A stretch of DNA of 64,000 nt from Natronoarchaeum philippinense (GCF_900215575.1 NZ_OBEJ01000006.1:1-64000); one strand, 5' to 3'; shown: positions 14,896 through 24,149, counted from the stretch's first letter. Notes: a model not told the origin generated them from the sequence alone. A program made the numbers and translations.

Positions 14896-15591
14896 CTACT
14901 CGGACTCGGCGGCTTCGATCGCCGACCGGATGGCGGCGAACTGGCTGTCGCCCGAGTCGAGATCCACCTGTTCGTCGTCGACGAACACCGTCGGCGTCCC
15001 TCGGACGCCGCGCTCCAGCGCGGCGTTCCGGTCGGCTTCGAGCACCGGCGAGTAGGTGTTGTTTTCGACGGCAGCCCGCACCGCGTCGGCGGGCGCGTCG
15101 ACCTGTCCCGCGAGGTCGGCGAGTACGTCCACCGAGTACGATCCCTGTTCTTCGAACGCGAGCGCTGCGTACTCGAAGAAGGCGTCGTCGCCGACCTCGT
15201 CCTGCACCGCGCGGGCGGCGCCGGCGACGCCCCACGACCATCGCTCGTCGACGGGGATCGGGAAGTCGTGATGTTCGTATCTGATCCGGTCGGACTCGAC
15301 GAACTCCGAGACGATATCGGGGTAGGTGTTCAGGTGGAGCGTCCGGCAGTGGGGACACGAGAAGTCCTCGTACACCGCGACTGTGACCGACGACTCGGGA
15401 TCGCCCTGCACCGGCGTCGGAAGCGATTCGACCGCATCACCGGAGGGGTCAGGGGCATTATCGCCAGAGGAATCGGGGGCATTATCGCCGGATTGGGGCG
15501 TATCCCCGAGGCTGAGACAACCGGCGAGCGCTCCGACGGCACCGGCGCCGGCAAGCGAGAGCACGCGGCGGCGCGAGAGGTGACTGGACAT
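14896..15591 (-). CDS. DsbA-family thiol oxidoreductase lipoprotein
   Basis: A secreted thioredoxin-fold protein. The N-terminus has a twin-arginine signal (LSRRRVLSLAG) followed by a lipobox LAGC, so it is predicted to be Tat-exported and lipid-anchored on the outside of the membrane. Residues 28-55 are a Ser/Asp-rich linker containing the unit SGDNAPD twice, encoded by an imperfect direct repeat of 24 bases. The catalytic motif is CPHC (FSCPHCRT), with the cis-proline at GTPTVFV and the helical insert typical of DsbA/DsbG-type proteins. It likely forms or isomerises disulfides in exported proteins. Confidence 0.9.
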   Translation of the reverse strand: MSSHLSRRRVLSLAGAGAVGALAGCLSLGDTPQSGDNAPDSSGDNAPDPSGDAVESLPTPVQGDPESSVTVAVYEDFSCPHCRTLHLNTYPDIVSEFVESDRIRYEHHDFPIPVDERWSWGVAGAARAVQDEVGDDAFFEYAALAFEEQGSYSVDVLADLAGQVDAPADAVRAAVENNTYSPVLEADRNAALERGVRGTPTVFVDDEQVDLDSGDSQFAAIRSAIEAAESE

Positions 15592-15703
15592 GAGCGGGCT
15601 GTACGGTCCCGACGAGTATCAACCGCCCGCTCTCGACAGCACGGAGGACGGGAGACCGCGCGGATGCGGAACCACTTTGAGGACGGCCATCACACCTCCG
15701 CAC

Positions 15704-17059
15704 ATGGAGGTTTTCGGGTCGAGCGGGACGCGGGGGACAGTCAACGAGACGTTCACCCCCGAGTTCGTCGTGCAGGTGGCCCAAGCGGCCGGCTCAGTCT
15801 GGGACGCCGAGCGCGCGGCGGTCGCTCGGGACACGCGCGCGACCGGCGGGATGCTCGCCGACGCCGCCGCCAGCGGCCTCACCAGCGTCGGCGTCGACGT
15901 GGATCGGATCGGACGGACGCCGACGCCGGCCGCCCAAGCCTACGCCGAGCGCGAGCAGGTCCCCGTCGTCATCGTGACGGCGTCGCACAACCCCCCGGAG
16001 TTCAACGGCATCAAGCTGATCGGCCCCGACGGCGTCGGTCTGTCGGTCGACGCGCTGGAGCTGATCGAAGACGAATTTCTCGACCGCGAGGTCGACACCG
16101 TTCCATGGGACCAAGTCGGACGCCGCCGGCGCGTCTCGACGGCCAACGACGACTACGTCGCCGAATTACTGTCGGCGGTCGACCGCGAGCGCATCGCCGA
16201 CGCCGATCTGACCGTCGCGCTCGATCCCGGCCACGGCGCCGGGGCGCTGACCAGCCCGGAGTTTTTCCGCGCGCTTGGCTGTGATGTCGTGACGGTCAAC
16301 GCCCAGCCCGACGGCCATTTCCCCGGCCGCGATCCCGAACCGATCGAAGGGAATCTGGGGGATTTGGGTCGACTGGTCCGGACGGCCGAGGCCGATCTCG
16401 GGGTCGCCCACGACGGCGACGGCGACCGGGCCATCTTCTTCGACGAGCACGGCGAGTTCATAGAGGGCGACGCCGCGCTGGCAGCGCTTTCGGCGGCCGA
16501 ACTCGATCCGGGCGACACGACGGTCTCGGCGGTCAACGTCTCCCAGCGGCTGGTCGACGCCGCCGACGACGCCGACGCGACGCTCGAACTGACGCCGATC
16601 GGCTCGACTCACATCGTCAGCCGAATCCTCGAACTCCAGCGCGAGGGCGCCGCCGTCCCGATCGCCGGCGAGGGCAACGGCGGCATCTTCTTCCCCGAGT
16701 ACCGGCTGGCCCGCGACGGCGCCTACACCGCCGCGCGCTTTCTCGAACTGGTCGCCGAGCGCCGGGCCAGCGAGGTCGTCGCGCCCTTCGCCGGCTATCA
16801 CAACGTGCGGCGGAACCTGCACTACGCGGACGCCGACGAGCGCGATCGGATGCTCGACGCCGCCGCGGAGTGGGCCGACGCCGAGGACGCCGAGGAGACG
16901 ACGATCGACGGCTATCGCCTCGACTACGGCGACGCGTGGGTGCTGACCCGCCCCAGCGGCACCGAGCCGCTGATTCGCGTCTACGCCGAGGCGCGAGACA
17001 AAGCGCGGGCAGAAGAACTGGCGTCGGCGGTCACCGACGCGCTCGAAGACGGGCGATAG
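15704..17059 (+). CDS. glmM: Phosphoglucosamine/phosphohexomutase
   Basis: An alpha-D-phosphohexomutase, probably interconverting glucosamine-6- and -1-phosphate for UDP-GlcNAc and surface glycan synthesis. The 451 residues carry the phosphoserine loop TASHNPPEF (about 96-104), the metal loop DGDGDRAIFF (about 237-246), the sugar-binding loop GEGNGGIFFPE (about 323-333) and the phosphate-binding tail RPSGTEPLIRVYAEA. ATG at 15704 matches the family start MEVFGSSGTRG; a weak TATA-like CACTTTGA lies at 15671-15678, predicting a leaderless message. Phosphomannomutase is the alternative activity; sequence alone does not decide. Confidence 0.88.
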   Translation: MEVFGSSGTRGTVNETFTPEFVVQVAQAAGSVWDAERAAVARDTRATGGMLADAAASGLTSVGVDVDRIGRTPTPAAQAYAEREQVPVVIVTASHNPPEFNGIKLIGPDGVGLSVDALELIEDEFLDREVDTVPWDQVGRRRRVSTANDDYVAELLSAVDRERIADADLTVALDPGHGAGALTSPEFFRALGCDVVTVNAQPDGHFPGRDPEPIEGNLGDLGRLVRTAEADLGVAHDGDGDRAIFFDEHGEFIEGDAALAALSAAELDPGDTTVSAVNVSQRLVDAADDADATLELTPIGSTHIVSRILELQREGAAVPIAGEGNGGIFFPEYRLARDGAYTAARFLELVAERRASEVVAPFAGYHNVRRNLHYADADERDRMLDAAAEWADAEDAEETTIDGYRLDYGDAWVLTRPSGTEPLIRVYAEARDKARAEELASAVTDALEDGR

Positions 17060-17118
17060 CATCGTCGGCGACGCGCGGCGACCGCGCCGCCACGGCGCCA
17101 CCACAACACGACGCCGCG

Positions 17119-18252
17119 CTACGGTTCAGGCAGGTCGTCGAGTGCGGTCTCGATCGCGACACGTTCTGCGCGCAGGTCGTCGCGTTCGTCAGCGACGGCG
17201 CCCGACGCCAGTCGCTCCCGGTCGTCGGCGTCGAGACGATGGGTCGCCACGGCGGCGTCGCGCAGGCGCTCGTACTCCTGCTCGGCGGTCGCGGCCCGAA
17301 CCGCCCGGAGCAGTTCGATCACGTCCTCGTCGGCGAACCGGTCGACGACCTTCCGGAGTTCGACGGCGCGCCAGCGCAGGACGCCCCGCTCCGGCGGCGG
17401 CCAGCCGACGGTTAGGGAGTCGGCGTCGAGGCGGTCGAGATACGTCCGCTCGGTGGCGACGGCGCGCTTGAGCGCGTCGGCGTCGTCGGCGTAGTGTTCG
17501 AGCTTCGAGCGCGAGTAGCCGGCGTACTCCAACAGGGTCGGAATCGGTTCGGTGCCGTCGGGCGACTCGCGGACGAAATCGAGCAGTTCCTCGGGCGGAC
17601 GGGGGAGATCGACCAGCGGGAAGGCGCGGGTTCGGTCGACGAACGAGAGCACCTCGCGGGCCGACGCCGACTGGCGGTACTCGCGGAAGGCCTCGCGGAC
17701 GGCCTCGTCGTAGGCCTCGATCGGCTCGCGCAGTCGCTCGACCGGGGCGTCCAGATCGGCCTCGCCGAGTTCGAGCAGGCGGTCGAGTTCGTCGATGCGC
17801 TCGTCGATCGTATCGAGCCGATCTGTGGCGTCGATCCTGGCCTGCCGATAGGACTCGCGGGCGTCGTCGCGGTTTTCCAGCAGGTCGACGAGGTCGTCGG
17901 CCCGCGCGAGCGCCGCGCGAGCGTCCGCGAAGTCGGACTCGGACAGTCGGCGCTTGTCGACCGCGTCGAGGGCGTCCTCGAACGCCTCGCGGCGGGGTAG
18001 ATCCTCGGGCAGATCCTCGACGAGCGTGGCGAACTCGCCGCGGAACTCGACGTAGGACTCGAAATCGCCGGTACCGGTGGCGTCGTCGACGTACCGTTCG
18101 AGCAGTCGGTGGGCCGAGCGATGGGCCTCGGCGACCGCTTCGAGGTCGCTCTCACCCGCCTCGGCGACTTCCGATCGAAGGCGTTCGAGGCGTTCGTGGG
18201 CCGAGCGAAGCCGATCGACGGCGTCGAACCGGCGGGGCGCTGACTCGCTCAT
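17119..18252 (-). CDS. Conserved haloarchaeal coiled-coil protein
   Basis: I do not recognise a functional domain in these 377 residues. The protein is very rich in Arg, Asp, Glu and Leu and is almost entirely helical; residues 10-210 show the heptad character of a long coiled coil (RLRSAHERLERLRSEVAEAG, RIDATDRLDTIDERIDELDRL). A more compact segment follows (TEPIPTLLEYAGYSRSKLEHYADDADALKRAV, then LTVGWPPPERGVLRWRAVELRKVV). No signal peptide or membrane span is visible. The stop of this gene's upstream neighbour hisI is only 4 bp away, so the two are cotranscribed. A structural or DNA-associated role is possible but is not supported beyond the fold. Confidence 0.85.
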   Translation of the reverse strand: MSESAPRRFDAVDRLRSAHERLERLRSEVAEAGESDLEAVAEAHRSAHRLLERYVDDATGTGDFESYVEFRGEFATLVEDLPEDLPRREAFEDALDAVDKRRLSESDFADARAALARADDLVDLLENRDDARESYRQARIDATDRLDTIDERIDELDRLLELGEADLDAPVERLREPIEAYDEAVREAFREYRQSASAREVLSFVDRTRAFPLVDLPRPPEELLDFVRESPDGTEPIPTLLEYAGYSRSKLEHYADDADALKRAVATERTYLDRLDADSLTVGWPPPERGVLRWRAVELRKVVDRFADEDVIELLRAVRAATAEQEYERLRDAAVATHRLDADDRERLASGAVADERDDLRAERVAIETALDDLPEP

Positions 18253-18256
18253 CGGC

Positions 18257-18634
18257 CTACTCGTAGACCGCGTCGGGGTCGAACACCTGCTCGCCGACGG
18301 TTTCGCCGTCGAGCGTGCGGTAGAAACAGGATTCGTAGCCCGTGTGGCAGGCGCCGCCCTCTTGGTCGACGCGGTAGATCAGGGCGTCGCCGTCGCAGTC
18401 GGCGCGGATCTCCTCGACGTGTTGGACGTGCCCGCTGGTCGCGCCTTTCTCCCAAAGTTCCTCGCGGCTCCGGGAGTAGTAGTGGGCGCGGCCGGTCTCG
18501 CGGGTGCGCTCGACGGCCTCGGGCGTGACGTACGCCAGCATCAGGATTTCGCCGGACTCGGCGTCTTGGGCGACCGCGGGAATCCGCCCGGAGTCGCCGA
18601 AGTCGAGGTCGACGGCGGCGTCTACGTCGCTCAT
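18257..18634 (-). CDS. hisI: Phosphoribosyl-AMP cyclohydrolase
   Basis: HisI opens the adenine ring of phosphoribosyl-AMP, the third step of histidine synthesis. The 125 residues contain [16 protein letters not shown], the [19 protein letters not shown] core (about 63-81) with the Cys residues [10 protein letters not shown], and [12 protein letters not shown], which bind zinc and magnesium. It is the single-function archaeal form; the HisE pyrophosphatase is not fused. It is the first gene before the coiled-coil protein. hisA and hisB lie 2-3 kb away on the other strand. Confidence 0.95.
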   Translation of the reverse strand: MSDVDAAVDLDFGDSGRIPAVAQDAESGEILMLAYVTPEAVERTRETGRAHYYSRSREELWEKGATSGHVQHVEEIRADCDGDALIYRVDQEGGACHTGYESCFYRTLDGETVGEQVFDPDAVYE

Positions 18635-18729
18635 GAGAAAGTCGAGGCCCGACGCCGAGGTATGCTTTTTGGTCGGAACGCCGAGGTGCTGGGACGGTCC
18701 GCGAGGACACCGCCGCGCCGGCGGGCGGA

Positions 18730-19785
18730 TCAGACCAGCCCGATGAAGCGCAGAATCGTAAACAGCACGTCGCCGTAGACGAGCGCGACGACCAGCCCCG
18801 CGAACAGCGGGACGATAAACGGAATGCCCGGCGAGATCCAGACAGTATCCTCTGTGGCGAGCACGTCCAGCCCGTCACGGAGCCCCTCGGGCGTCGTCCC
18901 GTAGGCCGAACCGTCGATAGCCGCCAGAAACGCCGCGGCGCCCCACGGGTCCTCGTAGTCGGCGTCCGGTCGGTGGGCGCCGCCGTCGGTTTCGCCAGGT
19001 TCGGCGTCTGCTGGGGTGGCATCGGCGTCGACACCGACCGCCGTCGCAGGATCGTCCGACAACACGGCGCCGTCGGTCGGCGGGTTCGGCTCCTCGGGCA
19101 GCGTGTCGGGATCGCGGTAGTAGTCGGGACGCTCGCGCAGTTCCGAGAGCGAGAGCCCGCGCCAGCGCAGATACATCCGGAGCGCGTCGAGGTCGAGCCC
19201 GCGGCGGGTCAGCCCGTCGGGGCGTTCGAGCAACTGGCCGTGAGCGCTGGCAACCGCGGTCCACGGGCGCTCCAGCCCCACCGCCATCGCCGAGGTAAAT
19301 CGGCGTCTGGCGGCGTTGTACAGGACGAGCGCGACGGGGTAGGCCGCCGCGACGATCACGGCGTTCGTGAGGACGGTAAAGGAGAACACCCCGACGGTCG
19401 TCTGGACGATCGGGAACTCCTGGCTCCCACCGAGCAGGAAGTACGACGGAAACGCCGGGAACAGCACGGCGAGCACCATCAGCGCCTTCGCGTCGGCGCC
19501 GCCGAAGCCGCCGATGCGCCAGAAGATGTAGGCCAGTGGGACGACCAGCCCGACGCTGATCGCCACTTGGCTGAGGAATCGCCGCCAGACGTAGCCGCCC
19601 GTCGCCGACAGATCAAGCGCCTGCAGCCCAAGCGCGAGGACGGCCAGCGCGAGCAGCGGCAGCCACGTCGCGTTGGGCACGCGACGAATCTTCACGTCAC
19701 GCCACGCGGCCCACCCGAACACGGGTACGGCGAGCAAGCGCAGAAGATCCGACGCCGGCGCCAACACGAGTCCGAGGTCGATCAC
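18730..19785 (-). CDS. A24-family prepilin/preflagellin peptidase
   Basis: An aspartyl membrane protease that removes the signal peptide of type IV pilins and archaellins (PibD/FlaK group). The two catalytic aspartates are seen in [11 protein letters not shown] (first cytoplasmic loop) and in the GxGD-like [10 protein letters not shown]. Six or more membrane spans are visible, the last pair ([26 protein letters not shown]) after a cytoplasmic stretch of about 130 residues that is unusually long and acidic. The start is taken as GTG at 19785 ([18 protein letters not shown]), because the TATA box at 19811-19819 puts initiation near 19790; the longer frame would begin inside the TATA box. Confidence 0.88.
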   Translation of the reverse strand: MIDLGLVLAPASDLLRLLAVPVFGWAAWRDVKIRRVPNATWLPLLALAVLALGLQALDLSATGGYVWRRFLSQVAISVGLVVPLAYIFWRIGGFGGADAKALMVLAVLFPAFPSYFLLGGSQEFPIVQTTVGVFSFTVLTNAVIVAAAYPVALVLYNAARRRFTSAMAVGLERPWTAVASAHGQLLERPDGLTRRGLDLDALRMYLRWRGLSLSELRERPDYYRDPDTLPEEPNPPTDGAVLSDDPATAVGVDADATPADAEPGETDGGAHRPDADYEDPWGAAAFLAAIDGSAYGTTPEGLRDGLDVLATEDTVWISPGIPFIVPLFAGLVVALVYGDVLFTILRFIGLV

Positions 19786-19810
19786 GTTCCCAAGCGGGCG
19801 GGCGACCGCC

Positions 19811-19819
19811 AAATAAATT
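19811..19819 (-). promoter_or_regulatory. TATA box of the prepilin peptidase
   Basis: On the minus strand the sequence reads AATTTATTT. Initiation 25-28 nt downstream falls at about 19785-19792, next to a GTG codon in frame. This decides the choice of start codon. Confidence 0.55.
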
Positions 19820-19835
19820 CCGACCGTCGAAGGGC

Positions 19836-20096
19836 TCAGTGCCGACTGCGCTGGAGCGCGATCCGCCGGCAGTCTTCGGGCCGAAGCGTCGACCGAGGCA
19901 GGCGCTCGGCACAGATCCGACAGTGTCCGAACCCCTCGTGGTTGAAGGCGTGACAGAGTTCACACAGCGCGAGCGGGGACTCACCGTCCCAGTCGTCGGG
20001 GAGCAACCCGATCGACAGCGCCTCTTCACGGCGGGCGCGGGCGCGCTCGATACCGTCGCTCTGGCCGGACCGGCCGAGTAGTTCCAAGAGCCCCAT
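19836..20096 (-). CDS. Small zinc-ribbon protein
   Basis: An 86-residue protein with one four-cysteine cluster, CELC (about 50-53) and CRIC (about 66-69), spaced as in a zinc ribbon (LCELCHAFNHEGFGHCRICAERL). The rest is charged and predicted helical. The start ATG at 20096 (MGLLELLGRSGQSDG) lies 28-34 nt behind a T-rich box (minus-strand ATCTTTTTCG), suggesting a leaderless message. I do not recognise a named family; conserved small zinc proteins of this kind are common in haloarchaea. It precedes the prepilin peptidase but is transcribed separately. Confidence 0.75.
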   Translation of the reverse strand: MGLLELLGRSGQSDGIERARARREEALSIGLLPDDWDGESPLALCELCHAFNHEGFGHCRICAERLPRSTLRPEDCRRIALQRSRH

Positions 20097-20255
20097 CACG
20101 CGCGGGTAGGAGCCGAACGAAAAAGATCCATTCGGTTCGAGATCGAGCGGAGAAAACCCGGACGAACGTTCCTGAAAGACTTCGGCGGGAGAAGCCCGCG
20201 CTGAACGGTCGACGGCCAAAAAATGAAGCGTCGGTAGGTGAGACGGCAGCGCCGC

Positions 20256-20645
20256 TCAGATGACGCGGTTCTGCAGGTAGTCGAGGTGCTTGGCGTTGTA
20301 GACGATCTTGACCTCGTCGGCAGCGGGGCTGCCGATGCAGGTCAGGCGAACGCCCTTCTCCTCGACCTCCTCGTCGCTGAGGATCTGCTGCATGTCCATG
20401 TCGATCTCGCCCTCCTTGACGATGGAGGCGCAGTTCGCACAGGCGCCGGCGCGGCACGAGAAGGGCCAGTCGTAGCCCTGTGCCTCGGCGGCTTCGAGGA
20501 TGTACTCGCCCTCGTTGACTTCGAGGGTGCCGTAATCCTCCTCGTCGAGGCCGGCGTCGGCGGCCTGCTCGAAGAGATCGTCGTCATCCATGTCCCAGCC
20601 CTGGTCGTCCAGTACTTCGTAGTTGAGGTATTCTACCGTGGGCAT
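20256..20645 (-). CDS. Plant-type [2Fe-2S] ferredoxin
   Basis: The halophilic ferredoxin that serves as electron carrier for pyruvate and 2-oxoglutarate oxidoreductases. At 129 residues it has the haloarchaeal hallmark: an acidic insertion near the N-terminus ([27 protein letters not shown], about residues 12-38) in front of the plant-type fold. The cluster ligands are CRAGACANC (three cysteines, about 63-71) and the fourth in RLTCIG. ATG at 20645 begins the known family sequence [12 protein letters not shown] and is preceded by AAGGTG. Confidence 0.95.
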   Translation of the reverse strand: MPTVEYLNYEVLDDQGWDMDDDDLFEQAADAGLDEEDYGTLEVNEGEYILEAAEAQGYDWPFSCRAGACANCASIVKEGEIDMDMQQILSDEEVEEKGVRLTCIGSPAADEVKIVYNAKHLDYLQNRVI

Positions 20646-20815
20646 CACCTTCGAGTTCTCAGTCCTAACGGTTAGAAGTTGCTGTTTTGCATTCGACCAG
20701 TGACCTATCCACGGGCAGGGGCGACGATCACTGGACGGACGTGGGGCAAACGCCACAGCGAGGGCCCGGGACGCGGTTCGGAGCCTTTAGGCCGCCACCC
20801 CGCCACCGCTCGCAC

Positions 20816-21541
20816 ATGAGCGCGTTTCCGGAGTTCGAGGTGATCCCGGCAGTCGACTTGCAGGACGGCGAGGTCGTCCAGCTCGTGCAGGGCGAGCGCG
20901 GCACCGAAAAGCGCTACGGCGACCCGGTCGAGGCGGCCGAGCGCTGGGTCGAGCAGGGCGCCGAGACGCTGCATCTGGTCGATCTCGACGGCGCGTTCGA
21001 GGGCGAGCGCGCCAACGCAGACGCCGTCGAGCGCGTCGTGGAGGCCGTCGACGTTGACGTGCAACTCGGCGGCGGCATCCGGACGGTCGACGACGCCGTC
21101 GACCTCCTAGAGCGGGGCGTCGACCGCGTCATTCTCGGAACCGCAGCCGTCGAGAATCCCGAAATCGTCGGCGAGATCGGCGCCGAGCATCCGGGAACGG
21201 TCGTGGTCAGTCTAGACGCCAAAGACGGCGAGGTCGTCGTCGAGGGCTGGACCGAAGGCACGGGCCTCGCGCCGGCCGACGCCGCCGGACGCTACGAGGA
21301 ACTGGACGCCGGCGCGATCCTCTTTACCGACGTGGACGTGGAGGGGCGACTGGAGGGCGTCCAGACCGAGCCCGTCCGGAACGTCGTCGAGGCGGTCGAC
21401 ATCCCGGTGGTCGCAAGCGGCGGCGTGGCGTCGATCGACGACGTGCTCGCGCTGCGCGATGCCGGAGCGGGCGCGGTCGTCGTCGGGTCGGCGCTGTACG
21501 AAGGCGAGTTCACGCTCGAAGCCGCGATCGACGCGCTCTGA
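20816..21541 (+). CDS. hisA: ProFAR isomerase (HisA)
   Basis: HisA catalyses the Amadori rearrangement of ProFAR to PRFAR in histidine synthesis. The 241-residue TIM barrel shows the catalytic Asp in IPAVDLQDG (residues about 9-17), LHLVDLDGAFEG, the QLGGGIRT phosphate site, the second catalytic Asp in LFTDVDVEGRLEG, and ASGGVASIDDV and VVVGSALYEG near the end. ATG at 20816 gives the family start MSAFPEFEVIPAVDL; a weak TTTAGG box at 20785-20790 suggests initiation at the start. It begins a same-strand run hisA-hisB-ACT protein. Confidence 0.96.
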   Translation: MSAFPEFEVIPAVDLQDGEVVQLVQGERGTEKRYGDPVEAAERWVEQGAETLHLVDLDGAFEGERANADAVERVVEAVDVDVQLGGGIRTVDDAVDLLERGVDRVILGTAAVENPEIVGEIGAEHPGTVVVSLDAKDGEVVVEGWTEGTGLAPADAAGRYEELDAGAILFTDVDVEGRLEGVQTEPVRNVVEAVDIPVVASGGVASIDDVLALRDAGAGAVVVGSALYEGEFTLEAAIDAL

Positions 21542-21603
21542 TCGGCCTTCGGCAGCAGGGCAGCGGCTCAGGCGGCGGGGACGCCACCGCTCAGCGCCAG
21601 AGG

Positions 21604-21609
21604 TATAAT
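21604..21609 (+). promoter_or_regulatory. TATA box before hisB
   Basis: TATAAT lies 23-28 nt before the hisB ATG at 21632, so hisB can be made from its own leaderless message in addition to any read-through from hisA. Confidence 0.55.
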
Positions 21610-21631
21610 GGTCGGGTTCGTCGTCTCGCGC

Positions 21632-22222
21632 ATGACCGACCGCGCTGCGGCCGTCGTCCGCGAGACGGCCGAGACGGAGATCGACGTGACGCTGGACATC
21701 GACGGCGACGGCGAGGCGACCGTCGACACCGGGATCGGCTTTTTCGATCACATGCTGGAGTCGTTCGCCAAACACGGCCTCTTTGATCTCACCGTCGACT
21801 GCGACGGCGACCTGGAGATCGACGACCACCACACCGTCGAGGACGTGGCGATCGTGCTCGGCGAGGCGTTCGACGAGGCGCTGGGCGAGAAGCGCGGGAT
21901 CGTCCGGTACGCCGACCGAAAGGTGCCGCTTGACGAAGCCGTCGCCGGGGTCGTCGTCGACGTGAGCGGGCGCCCCCTCTTTCGGTTCGACGGCGAGTTC
22001 TCGCAGTCGTCGGTCGGCGACATGACCAGCCACATGGCCAAGCACTTCCTGCGCTCGCTGGCGATGAACGCGGACCTGACGCTGCACGCCGAGGTCACGG
22101 GCGAAAACGCCCACCACGAGATCGAGGCGCTATTCAAGGCGACCGCCCGGACGCTCGACGACGCGACGCGGATCGACGAGCGCCGCGGCGGCGACACGCC
22201 GAGCACGAAGGGCGAACTCTGA
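21632..22222 (+). CDS. hisB: Imidazoleglycerol-phosphate dehydratase
   Basis: HisB dehydrates imidazoleglycerol phosphate to imidazoleacetol phosphate using manganese. The 196 residues contain the two metal-binding repeats: [13 protein letters not shown] (about 37-49) and [16 protein letters not shown] (about 62-77), then [12 protein letters not shown] and [17 protein letters not shown]. It is the monofunctional form without a phosphatase domain. ATG at 21632 is set by the promoter and by family alignment; an earlier in-frame ATG at 21608 overlaps the TATA box. Confidence 0.96.
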   Translation: MTDRAAAVVRETAETEIDVTLDIDGDGEATVDTGIGFFDHMLESFAKHGLFDLTVDCDGDLEIDDHHTVEDVAIVLGEAFDEALGEKRGIVRYADRKVPLDEAVAGVVVDVSGRPLFRFDGEFSQSSVGDMTSHMAKHFLRSLAMNADLTLHAEVTGENAHHEIEALFKATARTLDDATRIDERRGGDTPSTKGEL

Positions 22223-22284
22223 GCTGACCGCCCGCGGCGGGCGAACCCGCAGGTAAAAGTGCTGGGCACGTCTCGGCACACCTA

Positions 22285-22788
22285 ATGTTCGACGAGATCA
22301 TGGAGAAGTTCGAGGGGAGCCCCTCTCAGCAGCGGGTGATCCGGCTGCTCCTCGAACGCGGGTTCTCGGTCAACGACGAGGGGCGGGTCGTCTCGGGCGG
22401 GATCGAGATCCCCAACACGGGGATCGCCCGCGAGATCGATGTCGACCGCCGGGTCGTCGACTCGACGACCGACGCGATCCTCGACGACGACGAACTGCGA
22501 CGCATCTTCCAGAACATCTCGCAGGTGCCCAGTCTGATGGATCTGGCGCCGGTGCTCGATCTCACGGTCGTCTCGATCGCGGTGATCGACGCCGAAGAGG
22601 AGGGCATCGTCTCCGAAATCACGGGACGACTGGCCGACCAGAACATCTCGATCCGCCAGACGATCAGCGAGGACCCCGAGTTCACCGACGAACCGCGACT
22701 GTATCTGGTGACCGACGAGCGGCTTCCGGGCGAGTTGATCAACGAACTGAACGATCTGGACTTCGTTCGTAGCATCGAGCTGCAGTGA
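22285..22788 (+). CDS. ACT-domain amino-acid sensing protein
   Basis: A 167-residue protein conserved in archaea. Residues 1-80 are a winged-helix-like region (SPSQQRVIRLLLERGFSVN, IARE and a helix DRRVVDSTTDAILDDDELRRIF); residues 95-167 are an ACT domain (LTVVSIAVIDAEEEGIVSEITGRLADQNISIRQTI) that in relatives binds free amino acids. It is best described as a regulator of amino-acid metabolism. It lies 62 bp behind hisB with its own TATA-like GGTAAAAG (22252-22259), so histidine is a plausible ligand, but that is inference from position. Confidence 0.85.
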   Translation: MFDEIMEKFEGSPSQQRVIRLLLERGFSVNDEGRVVSGGIEIPNTGIAREIDVDRRVVDSTTDAILDDDELRRIFQNISQVPSLMDLAPVLDLTVVSIAVIDAEEEGIVSEITGRLADQNISIRQTISEDPEFTDEPRLYLVTDERLPGELINELNDLDFVRSIELQ

Positions 22789-22968
22789 TTTCCGGAAGTT
22801 GTTGATCGGACGGCTCGACCGTGCTTTCCTGACTCTTCACAACGACCGCGCTTCGCTCTTTCACGGTAGTATCGTCCGAACCGATCGGATCGCTCAGCAA
22901 AGGCACACCGAAGCCACACCACGCTAGAACCGACGGGCTATTGGCGCCGGCAGCCCGATTTTCCGACC

Positions 22969-23478
22969 ATGGACGAGAGTACGCGCGGCACGCTGGAGTT
23001 CGTCGCGGTCCAGCTCACCGCCGTGTTCGCCGGGTTGCACTTCTACTGGGCGTTTCCTCGCCTCGTACAGACAGTTCAGTTCGGCCAACCCCTCTATCGA
23101 GACCCACGACCACTGCTCTTTATCGGGCTGACGGTGGTCGTGCTCGCCGGGTTGGCGCTGGTCCAGCAAGGTGTGGTTCCCCGGACCGCCGCGTACGTCG
23201 CCGGAATGGCGCTGATGGCCGTGTCCGTCGTCGCGTGGATGATCTGGCACCTCGGCGGTCACGTCGCCTTGCTACCGTGGGCGCCCGAGGGCGTCGGGCA
23301 GACCCACGTCGGCAACCCCGTCGCAGTGCTGTTCGAGCACGCGATCGGCGACCCCATCGAAGGCGTCTCCAAGGCCGTCGAAGTCGCACTGTTCGGCGTG
23401 CTCGGCGTCCTGCTGTACGACGAGGTGACTGGTGAGCCGGCCGCCGAAACCGAGCCGAGCGCCGACGCCGACCAGTAG
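22969..23478 (+). CDS. Four-span membrane protein
   Basis: A 169-residue integral membrane protein of unknown function. Hydrophobic segments are at about residues 10-30 (FVAVQLTAVFAGLHFYWAF), 47-67 (PLLFIGLTVVVLAGLALVQ), 72-96 (TAAYVAGMALMAVSVVAWMIWHLGG) and 125-150 (EVALFGVLGVLLY). The cytoplasmic tail is acidic. It ends 5 bp before the next gene, so the two are cotranscribed. It resembles other small haloarchaeal membrane proteins, but I recognise no named family. Confidence 0.75.
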   Translation: MDESTRGTLEFVAVQLTAVFAGLHFYWAFPRLVQTVQFGQPLYRDPRPLLFIGLTVVVLAGLALVQQGVVPRTAAYVAGMALMAVSVVAWMIWHLGGHVALLPWAPEGVGQTHVGNPVAVLFEHAIGDPIEGVSKAVEVALFGVLGVLLYDEVTGEPAAETEPSADADQ

Positions 23479-23483
23479 ACGCC

Positions 23484-24104
23484 ATGACCGAAGAGTCGTA
23501 TCGAACCGTCGAGCGCAGGGGCCGGGCCGAGTTCGAGGTGACGGGCTCGGAGTTCATCGGGCACGTCGCGCCCGCGCCGGACGCCGACACCGCCGAGTCG
23601 TTCGTCGCCGAGGTGCGCGAGGAGTACGCCGACGCCACCCACAACGTCCCGGCCTATCGCGTCCGGGCCGACCCGTTCCGCGAGTGGGCCAGCGACGACG
23701 GCGAACCGGCCGGCTCGGCGGGCAAACCCGCGCTGAACGTGCTCCAGCAGGAAGCGATCGAGAACGTCGTCGCCGTCGTGACGCGGTACTACGGCGGGAC
23801 GAACCTCGGCGTCGGCGGCCTCGCGCGGGCCTACTCCCGGGCGGTCAAGGAAGGTCTCGACGAGGCCGGCGTCGTCGAAGAACGGCCCCACGAGCGCTTT
23901 ACCGTCGCCGTCGAGTACGACGACTCCGGGACGGTCCGTGGCATCGTCGAGAGCGCCGGCGTCGAGTTCGACGCCGAGTACGCAGAGCGCGTGACGCTCA
24001 CCGTGCGCGCGCCGGTCGCAGACGCCGACGCGCTGCGAGACCGCATCCGGAGCGCGACGAGCGGGCGCGCAGTGATCGACGCCGACAACGAAGCGCGCGA
24101 CTAA
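23484..24104 (+). CDS. YigZ/IMPACT family protein
   Basis: The 206 residues match the YigZ (UPF0029) family, whose N-terminal IMPACT domain resembles the ribosomal protein S5 domain 2 fold. The signature is the DDGEPAGSAGKPALNVLQ region (about 70-88) followed by VVTRYYGGTNLGVGGLARAYSRAVKEGL (about 93-120). Family members are implicated in translation control or RNA binding, but the activity is not settled. It follows the membrane protein with 5 bp between, probably in one message. Confidence 0.9.
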   Translation: MTEESYRTVERRGRAEFEVTGSEFIGHVAPAPDADTAESFVAEVREEYADATHNVPAYRVRADPFREWASDDGEPAGSAGKPALNVLQQEAIENVVAVVTRYYGGTNLGVGGLARAYSRAVKEGLDEAGVVEERPHERFTVAVEYDDSGTVRGIVESAGVEFDAEYAERVTLTVRAPVADADALRDRIRSATSGRAVIDADNEARD

Positions 24105-24149
24105 CTGCCCAGCGGCGTCGACGACCGACTCCAGCGAACGCCGTCCCTC

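Noticed and set aside
14374-16284. A 636-codon plus-strand frame across tsr3, the DsbA-like gene and glmM
   Set aside because: It runs antisense to two recognised genes and out of frame with glmM. Its translation is arginine-rich and has no recognisable domain.
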